Shown: positions 58,691-64,000 of the stretch, piece by piece
Layout: each line of letters begins with the position of its first letter
Numbering within the stretch: position 1 is the first letter of the stretch
Origin: Pedobacter panaciterrae
GTDB taxonomy: Bacteria > Bacteroidota > Bacteroidia > Sphingobacteriales > Sphingobacteriaceae
Length of the DNA: 64,000 bases
NCBI RefSeq assembly: GCF_001636695.1
Contig: NZ_LGEL01000008.1
Span: 1-64,000, forward strand
Direction of reading: 5' to 3'
Translations under genes and position numbers: made by a program
Notes under the pieces: generated by a model
Databases searched by the model: none
Seen by the model: the letters and a program-made list of their open reading frames with translations, nothing else
Told to the model about the DNA's origin: nothing

Positions 58691-59668
58691 ATGGAACCGG
58701 AAATTTTTAATGAAAGAACGGACTTAACTGAACTTAATCAGGCCGTTGATCAGATAAGACAAACACTGAGCAGTATTATCATTGGACAGAAGGAAACGAT
58801 AGATTTTCTTATCGCCGCTTTACTTGCTGATGGCCATATTTTGCTTGAAGGCGTTCCTGGCGTAGCTAAAACATTAAGTGCTAAACTTGTTGCCAAAAGC
58901 ATTGATGCTTCATTTTCAAGGATTCAGTTCACTCCTGATTTAATGCCTTCGGATGTATTAGGGACTTCAGTATTTGATCCAAGATCTTCATCTTTTGAAT
59001 ATAGAAAAGGGCCGATATTTGGCCATATTATATTGGTAGATGAGATTAACCGCGCTCCCGCAAAAACTCAGTCGGCCTTGTTTGAAGTGATGGAAGAACG
59101 GCAAATAACTGTAGACGGGAATACCTATCAAATGGATGAGCCTTTTATGGTGCTGGCAACTCAAAATCCAATAGAGCAGGAAGGTACTTACAGATTGCCT
59201 GAAGCTCAGTTAGATCGGTTTTTGTTTAAAATCGAAGTGAAATATCCTACGCTGGAAGAAGAGATAATTATCCTTCAAAACCAACATCAGCAAAAGCTGG
59301 AGGTAGAAATAAATGCAGTTAAGGCAGTTTTAAGTATTGATAAGATCAAGAAATGCAGAGCTATAATTAAGGCCTTGCATGTTGAGCCCAAGCTAATTGA
59401 ATATGCGGCAAGGATAACCCATGAAACAAGGAATAATAAATCACTTTATCTGGGTGCTTCTCCTCGCGCATCGTTAGCGATGATCAATAGTGCTAAAGCG
59501 GTTGCGGCAATGCAAGGGCGTGATTTTGTTACTCCTGAGGATATCATTAAAGTAGCAGCACCTGTGCTTGCACATAGAATTATGCTAACTCCGGATAAAG
59601 AAATGGAGGGGCTTACACCTGCTGATATAGTTGCCCAGATTATTCAAAAATTAGAGATTCCAAGGTAA
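58691..59668 (+). CDS. MoxR family AAA+ ATPase
   Basis: MoxR ATPases act as chaperones that activate partner complexes, often ones with VWA or DUF58 proteins. This 325-residue protein shows Walker A GVPGVAKT (residues 54-61), LMPSDVLGTSVFDP, Walker B ILVDEINRAPAKTQSALFEVMEERQ and sensor 1 with ATQNPIEQEGTYRLPEAQLDRF. The C-terminal lid (RASLAMINSAKAVAAMQGRDFVTPEDI) is also standard. It is 3 nt downstream of DUF4350 and 11 nt upstream of DUF58. Confidence 0.95.
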   Translation: MEPEIFNERTDLTELNQAVDQIRQTLSSIIIGQKETIDFLIAALLADGHILLEGVPGVAKTLSAKLVAKSIDASFSRIQFTPDLMPSDVLGTSVFDPRSSSFEYRKGPIFGHIILVDEINRAPAKTQSALFEVMEERQITVDGNTYQMDEPFMVLATQNPIEQEGTYRLPEAQLDRFLFKIEVKYPTLEEEIIILQNQHQQKLEVEINAVKAVLSIDKIKKCRAIIKALHVEPKLIEYAARITHETRNNKSLYLGASPRASLAMINSAKAVAAMQGRDFVTPEDIIKVAAPVLAHRIMLTPDKEMEGLTPADIVAQIIQKLEIPR

Positions 59669-59679
59669 TACCAAAGCTG

Positions 59680-61026
59680 TTGAAAAACTTTTTTAATAAA
59701 TATTATAAAGACCTGTTTTTAGGTAAAAGGCTGTTTGAAGGAATCGGACTTTGTGTCGCGCTGTTCCTGTTCTCCTTCTTTTTACCGTGGCTTGGTGATA
59801 TTCCGTTTATAGTTTTTTGGATATTGATGGCATTGGTTGTTATAGATCTTTTTATGCTTTACAGGCAGGATAGAGGCTTTTTTTTACGAAGAGATCTACC
59901 CGAAAGATTAAGTAATGGCGATGAAAATGAACTCAATATCTATATAGAAAGCTTTTATTCATTTACCACCAAAGTTGGGATTATTGATGAGATTCCTTCG
60001 CAGTTTCAGAAAAGAGACATCTGGTTTACAAGTAACCTAAAGGCCCGGGAACATAAAACGATCAATTATACTTTAAGGCCGACCAAAAGAGGTGAGTATA
60101 TATTTGGTCTCGTCCGTTTATACGTTAGCTCACCTTTAGGCTTAATTGTCAGGAGATTTAATTTTGGAGAAGAAGCTACAGTTCCTGTCTATCCTTCATT
60201 TTTACAGTTAAGAAGATACGAATTGATGGCAATCTCGAACAGGTTAAACGAAATTGGTATCAAAAAAATAAGAAGGATAGGGCATAGTCTGGAATTTGAT
60301 CAGGTAAAAAACTATGTGCAGGGCGATGATTACAGAACTGTTAACTGGAAATCAACTGCCAGAAAAGGAGAGCTGATGGTTAATTCTTTTACAGATGAAA
60401 AGGCCCAGCATGTGTATTGTGTTATCGATAAATCGAGAGTCATGAAAATGCCTTTTGAGGGGCTGAGCTTATTGGATTATGCCATTAATGCGAGCTTGGT
60501 ACTGTCTAATGTAGCCTTATTAAAAGAAGATAAAGCAGGTCTGATTACGATAGCTGAAAAAACAGGTAGTGTGGTGCCTGCCGATAGAAAACCTGCGCAG
60601 CTTGGCAAGATCATGAACGTTTTGTACAAAGAAAAAACACGATATCTTGAGACCAATATGGAGGCGCTGTATACAAGTATCCGTAGCGTTTTAAAGCAAC
60701 GCAGTCTTGTGGTTTTCTTTACAAATTTCGAGAGCATGTCTGCATTAAACAGACAATTGCCATTTTTAAAACGGATAGCTAAATTCCATTTGTTGCTCAT
60801 CGTGTTTTTCGAAAATACGGAGCTTAAATCTCTTACTGAAGAGGAAGTAAAGGACGTGGAAGGAATTTATATTAAAACCATTGCCAGCAAATTTGCTTAT
60901 GAGAAAAAGCTAATTGTAAAGGAACTTGCCAAACACGGAATTTTAAGTATTCTTACTCCACCAGAAAAATTGACCATAAATGTGATCAACAGATATCTTT
61001 CTATCAAAGCACAACAGAAAATCTAA
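59680..61026 (+). CDS. DUF58 domain protein
   Basis: Residues 1-62 hold two membrane helices. A beta-rich region follows (80-190), and the DUF58 core lies at about 205-300, with QVKNYVQGDDYRTVNWKSTARKGELMVNSFTDEKAQHVYCVIDKSR. The rest resembles a VWA-like domain with a degenerate MIDAS site (VIDKSRVMK in place of DxSxS). The start is TTG at 59680, as no ATG lies in the vicinity. DUF58 proteins are typical MoxR clients, so this is the last and probably functional-output gene of the operon. Confidence 0.9.
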   Translation: MKNFFNKYYKDLFLGKRLFEGIGLCVALFLFSFFLPWLGDIPFIVFWILMALVVIDLFMLYRQDRGFFLRRDLPERLSNGDENELNIYIESFYSFTTKVGIIDEIPSQFQKRDIWFTSNLKAREHKTINYTLRPTKRGEYIFGLVRLYVSSPLGLIVRRFNFGEEATVPVYPSFLQLRRYELMAISNRLNEIGIKKIRRIGHSLEFDQVKNYVQGDDYRTVNWKSTARKGELMVNSFTDEKAQHVYCVIDKSRVMKMPFEGLSLLDYAINASLVLSNVALLKEDKAGLITIAEKTGSVVPADRKPAQLGKIMNVLYKEKTRYLETNMEALYTSIRSVLKQRSLVVFFTNFESMSALNRQLPFLKRIAKFHLLLIVFFENTELKSLTEEEVKDVEGIYIKTIASKFAYEKKLIVKELAKHGILSILTPPEKLTINVINRYLSIKAQQKI

Positions 61027-61036
61027 TGATACGATT

Positions 61037-62464
61037 TTAGCACTCAGGTAAGCTGATCGGAATATTGGTAGCCAAGCCACCATCAGATGTTTCTTTATAT
61101 TTAGAATTCATATCTAAAGCGGTTTCCCACATTGTATTAACTACAGCGTCTAAGCTTACCTTGGCTTTGTCCGGGTTACTTTGCAGTGCAAGTTGACTTG
61201 CCGTAATTGCTTTAATGGCACCCATTGTATTTCTTTCTATGCAGGGTATCTGCACTAAGCCGCCAATAGGATCGCAGGTGAGCCCTAGATGATGCTCCAT
61301 GGCTATTTCAGCAGCCATTAAAACTTGTCTCTGAGAGCCCCCTAAGCATTCAGTAAGCGCAGCTGCAGCCATTGCTGATGATACGCCTATCTCTGCCTGG
61401 CACCCACCCATTGCAGCAGATATGGTAGCTCCCTTTTTGAAGATACTGCCTATTTCAGATGCGCAGGCAATAAACTGAGTGATTTTTTCTTCAGCAAAGC
61501 CGTCACAAAATGTGATAAAGTATTGTAGTACCGCTGGTATAACTCCTGCTGCTCCATTTGTTGGTGCCGTTACTACCCGGCCAAATGAGGCATTTTCTTC
61601 GTTAACGGCTAAAGCAAAACAGCTCACCCAATCCAGCGTGTAATTAAATCCATTTCCGCCCGCTCTAATGGCCATTACCCAACTTTCATAGTTCGTGTAA
61701 ACACTATTACCCATTAGCTTTTTATTAAGCGCTGCAGCCCTTCTGGCTACGTTTAATCCTCCCGGTAAAAATCCGGAAGTATGGCAGCCTCTGTAAATGC
61801 AATCTTTCATTACATTAAAGTGCTGTAAAATTCCCGTTCTTGTTGCTGCCTCTGTGCGCCAGGCCAGTTCGTTTTCCATTACCACCTCAGAAACTTTAAG
61901 TCCTGTGGTAAGGCACCAGTGTAAAAGATCTCCGGCTTTTTCAATCGGAAAAGGTAAGTCAACCTGTTCTCTTTCCTTTCCGTCCTCACCTTCTTTAACT
62001 ACAAAACCGCCACCAATGGAATAATAGGTTTCGGATATAGCTTTACCAGTTTTTAAAAATGCTTGGAAAGTGACTGCATTAGGGTGGAAGGGTAGGCTTT
62101 CAAAAAAAAGAAATACCAGGTCTTCCTCATAGTTAAATACAATTGGCTGTTCTCCTGCCAGTATTAGCGACTGATCTTTTTTGATAACGTCAATTGTGCA
62201 CTCTATCGAGTTTACATCAAAAGTTACCGGATCAGCACCATTTAGTCCAAGTAATATGGCAACATCAGTTCCGTGTCCTCTGCCTGTTTTAGCCAAAGAT
62301 CCGTATAGCAAAATTTTTATTTGCTCAACTTCATCTAATAGATTTAATCCTTTTAATGAAGCAGTGAATTGTTGCGCTGCTCTCCATGGACCAAGTGTAT
62401 GTGAGCTTGATGGCCCGATTCCTATCTTAAAAATATCAAATACCGAGATCTGTTCCCTTTGCAT
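61037..62464 (-). CDS. sdaA: L-serine ammonia-lyase (single-chain, iron-sulfur)
   Basis: The enzyme converts L-serine to pyruvate and ammonia with a [4Fe-4S] cluster. The beta domain starts with [28 protein letters not shown]. The alpha domain has the cluster cysteines in [21 protein letters not shown] and [16 protein letters not shown]. At 475 residues it is a fused, E. coli-type single chain. A TAnnTTTG element (TAGCTTTG) ends exactly 4 nt before the start codon. The gene is convergent with DUF58, 10 nt apart. Confidence 0.95.
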   Translation of the reverse strand: MQREQISVFDIFKIGIGPSSSHTLGPWRAAQQFTASLKGLNLLDEVEQIKILLYGSLAKTGRGHGTDVAILLGLNGADPVTFDVNSIECTIDVIKKDQSLILAGEQPIVFNYEEDLVFLFFESLPFHPNAVTFQAFLKTGKAISETYYSIGGGFVVKEGEDGKEREQVDLPFPIEKAGDLLHWCLTTGLKVSEVVMENELAWRTEAATRTGILQHFNVMKDCIYRGCHTSGFLPGGLNVARRAAALNKKLMGNSVYTNYESWVMAIRAGGNGFNYTLDWVSCFALAVNEENASFGRVVTAPTNGAAGVIPAVLQYFITFCDGFAEEKITQFIACASEIGSIFKKGATISAAMGGCQAEIGVSSAMAAAALTECLGGSQRQVLMAAEIAMEHHLGLTCDPIGGLVQIPCIERNTMGAIKAITASQLALQSNPDKAKVSLDAVVNTMWETALDMNSKYKETSDGGLATNIPISLPEC

Positions 62465-62468
62465 AGCG

Positions 62469-62476
62469 CAAAGCTA
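62469..62476 (-). promoter_or_regulatory. -7 promoter element of sdaA
   Basis: The minus strand reads TAGCTTTG followed by CGCT and the ATG. It lies in the 16-nt gap between mgtC and sdaA, suggesting that sdaA has its own leaderless transcript. Confidence 0.5.
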
Positions 62477-62480
62477 AAAC

Positions 62481-63137
62481 TTAAAAGTCAAATGCTATGA
62501 TATTTCTATCCTGAAGCATACGATCTACAAATTTTTTATGATTTTTAGGACTTCCTACAGCTATCCATGTTCCGCTGATGATACCATTAGCAAGTTCCTG
62601 TTTGCCTCGCGTAAGTTTTAGGTTAGAGGTTTTGATATCTTCTTCATACTTCTCGAGGCTTTCGTTTTCAAATCTTTTTACGATTCGGTAAGCCCTTTTT
62701 GTAAAGCGATGTTCTACCATTTCTTCCAAAAATGGGAAAGTAAACAGCGCAAGCAGAACTACCAGTGTTACGCCTATTGCCTGTTCAAAATATCCAGAGC
62801 CAATAGCCATTCCAATTGCAGCAACGATCCAGATTACACAGGCTGTAGTTAAGCCCTTAACCTGATTGTCTTCCTTAAAAATAACTCCCGCACCCAAAAA
62901 ACCAATGCCGGTAACAATATTAGAGGCTATGCGGTCGTGACTGCTTAACCCGATTTTTATAGATAGAATTGTGAATAGTGTAGAACCAAGACCAATCATG
63001 ATCATTGTCTTTAAGCCAGCCTGCTTGCTCCTAAACTCTCGTTCTGCACCAATTAGGCCACATAGCAGTGTTGCCATTAAAAATTTGTTCACTTCACTAA
63101 CTGTAAGGAAATGACCGTTCTCTAAAAAATTCTCCAT
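62481..63137 (-). CDS. MgtC/SapB family membrane protein
   Basis: This 218-residue protein has four or five membrane helices in its first 140 residues, with the MgtC hallmarks LIGAEREFRSKQAGLKTMIMIGLGSTLF and VTGIGFLGAGVIFKEDNQVKGLTTACVIWIVAAIGMAIGSG. A cytoplasmic tail (about 150-218) follows. MgtC proteins link magnesium limitation, membrane potential and acid tolerance, and in some bacteria inhibit the F-type ATPase. No magnesium transporter gene is adjacent. Confidence 0.9.
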   Translation of the reverse strand: MENFLENGHFLTVSEVNKFLMATLLCGLIGAEREFRSKQAGLKTMIMIGLGSTLFTILSIKIGLSSHDRIASNIVTGIGFLGAGVIFKEDNQVKGLTTACVIWIVAAIGMAIGSGYFEQAIGVTLVVLLALFTFPFLEEMVEHRFTKRAYRIVKRFENESLEKYEEDIKTSNLKLTRGKQELANGIISGTWIAVGSPKNHKKFVDRMLQDRNIIAFDF

Positions 63138-63175
63138 CTTGTTTTAAGTACCTAAATATAACAAAGATTTAAAAC

Positions 63176-63208
63176 AAAAAGACCCGCTGTTATCAGCGGG
63201 TCTTTTTT
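63176..63208 (-). terminator. Intrinsic terminator between groEL and mgtC
   Basis: GACCCGCTG (63181-63189) pairs with CAGCGGGTC (63194-63202) around a TTAT loop, with A-rich and T-rich flanks (63176-63180 and 63203-63208). It terminates groEL on the minus strand. Confidence 0.88.
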
Positions 63209-63229
63209 ATAAGTGTAAGGCAATAATGA

Positions 63230-64000
63230 TTACATCATTCCACCCATACCACCACCACCCATAGGAGGCATAGCGCCACCTGCAGGAGCTTCTTCTGGAT
63301 CATCAGCTAAAACAACCTCAGTTGTTAATAGCATAGCTGCTATAGAAGCTGCATTTTCTAATGCTACACGACCAACTTTAGTTGGATCGATAACACCAGC
63401 TGCAATTAAGTTCTCATATACATCAGTACGGGCATTGTAACCGAAGTCAGCTTTACCTTCTTTAACTTTTTGTACAACGATAGAACCTTCAATACCAGCA
63501 TTTTGGCAAATCTGACGTAAAGGCTCCTCAATAGCACGACGAATGATCTGGATACCAGTAGTTTCGTCGTCATTTGAACCTTTCATGCCTTCTAAAGCCT
63601 CAATAGCGCGGATGAAAGCAACACCACCACCAGCTACGATACCTTCTTCAACCGCTGCGCGGGTTGCATGTAAAGCATCATCAACACGGTCTTTTTTCTC
63701 TTTCATTTCAACTTCAGAAGCTGCACCTACATAAAGAACTGCAACACCGCCAGCTAATTTAGCCAAACGCTCTTGTAATTTCTCTTTGTCATAATCAGAT
63801 GTAGTAGTCTCAATTTGAGCTTTGATCTGGTTAACACGAGCTTTGATATCTTCAGACTGACCAGCACCGTTGATGATTGTAGTGTTGTCTTTATCAACAA
63901 CAACTTTCTCCGCAGTACCTAAATAGGTAAGGTCAGCATTTTCTAATTTATAACCTCTTTCTTCAGAGATAACAGTACCACCAGTTAAGATAGCGATGTC
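63230..64000 (-). CDS. groEL: 60-kDa chaperonin GroEL (C-terminal part, cut by window edge)
   Basis: The frame is open to the window edge; the visible 256 residues start [20 protein letters not shown] and end with the GGM-rich tail ([19 protein letters not shown]). Intermediate landmarks are [36 protein letters not shown] and [16 protein letters not shown]. This is roughly the last 47% of a 545-residue GroEL. An internal Met at 63766 is not the start. GroEL forms the folding chamber with GroES, which would lie outside the window. Confidence 0.97.
   Translation of the reverse strand, partial: DIAILTGGTVISEERGYKLENADLTYLGTAEKVVVDKDNTTIINGAGQSEDIKARVNQIKAQIETTTSDYDKEKLQERLAKLAGGVAVLYVGAASEVEMKEKKDRVDDALHATRAAVEEGIVAGGGVAFIRAIEALEGMKGSNDDETTGIQIIRRAIEEPLRQICQNAGIEGSIVVQKVKEGKADFGYNARTDVYENLIAAGVIDPTKVGRVALENAASIAAMLLTTEVVLADDPEEAPAGGAMPPMGGGGMGGMM

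Noticed and set aside
58850-58875. MoxR Walker A GVPGVAKT as a damaged P-loop
   Set aside because: The essential Lys-Thr and glycines are intact, and Ala at this position is tolerated in the family.
63230-63766. Short 178-residue GroEL starting at an internal Met
   Set aside because: The same frame continues with normal GroEL sequence to the window edge, so this is a truncated view of a full gene and not a broken copy.

Overview
The window reads as a stretch of core chromosome from a Bacteroidota bacterium, most likely family Sphingobacteriaceae (Pedobacter-like). The base composition is AT-rich, Shine-Dalgarno sites are essentially absent, many genes carry the Bacteroidota -7 promoter element TAnnTTTG, and lineage-typical families occur (GLPGLI protein, beta-barrel receptors with carboxypeptidase-regulatory domains, DUF3127, M56-TonB proteins, LytS/LytTR pairs, DUF4129/DUF4350). 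No rRNA, tRNA, CRISPR array, prophage or insertion sequence was seen. The first 19 bases are the Tn5 mosaic end used in Nextera libraries, so the window starts at an untrimmed contig end. The last gene (groEL) runs off the right edge.

Layout: 52-4071 holds a secreted alpha/beta hydrolase, an MtfA-like peptidase, a Gfo/Idh/MocA oxidoreductase and an OmpA-type lipoprotein. 4241-9795 holds rarA with an ABC exporter pair, a DEAD-box helicase and a DUF4197 protein. 9782-13444 is a divergent unit: a YfbK-type VWA protein on one side, an ECF sigma factor and an unusual anti-sigma-like protein on the other. 13441-18118 holds a PiT phosphate transporter with its DUF47 partner, a PhoR-like kinase, an HD hydrolase and an rRNA methyltransferase. 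18191-28212 holds DUF3127, a two-component system facing a GLPGLI/beta-barrel operon, a PIF1-like helicase and dapF. 28388-33563 holds htrA and sdhCAB. 33641-36090 is a BlaR1-like M56/TonB protein with a BlaI repressor. 36260-43901 holds an M28 peptidase, a LytS/LytTR pair, a dispersed-type intergenic repeat, plsC, a NUDIX hydrolase and a second beta-barrel receptor. 44000-53244 holds clpS, fabH, a dienoyl-CoA reductase plus enoyl-CoA isomerase pair, an MG2/plug protein, dcd, a phosphopantetheinyl transferase and lipB. 54086-61026 is the RDD / SpoIIM / DUF4129 / DUF4350 / MoxR / DUF58 membrane cluster. 61037-64000 holds L-serine dehydratase, MgtC and groEL.

Four themes deserve attention. (1) Fragments of SusC-type plug domains and TonB C-terminal domains are built into signalling proteins that are not receptors: the anti-sigma protein, the M56/BlaI sensor and the VWA protein. 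(2) Tandem TTTAACA/TGTTAAA repeats with a 10-bp period lie upstream of the two-component system, the beta-barrel/GLPGLI operon and htrA, which suggests one envelope regulon; a related TTAACA cluster lies at the phosphate-transport promoter. (3) Several genes have TAnnTTTG exactly four bases before the start codon, implying leaderless mRNAs. (4) The six-gene SpoIIM/MoxR/DUF58 operon is conserved-looking but its function is not known. Nothing here is a clear new defence or mobile system. All calls come from reading the sequence; no database search was run.
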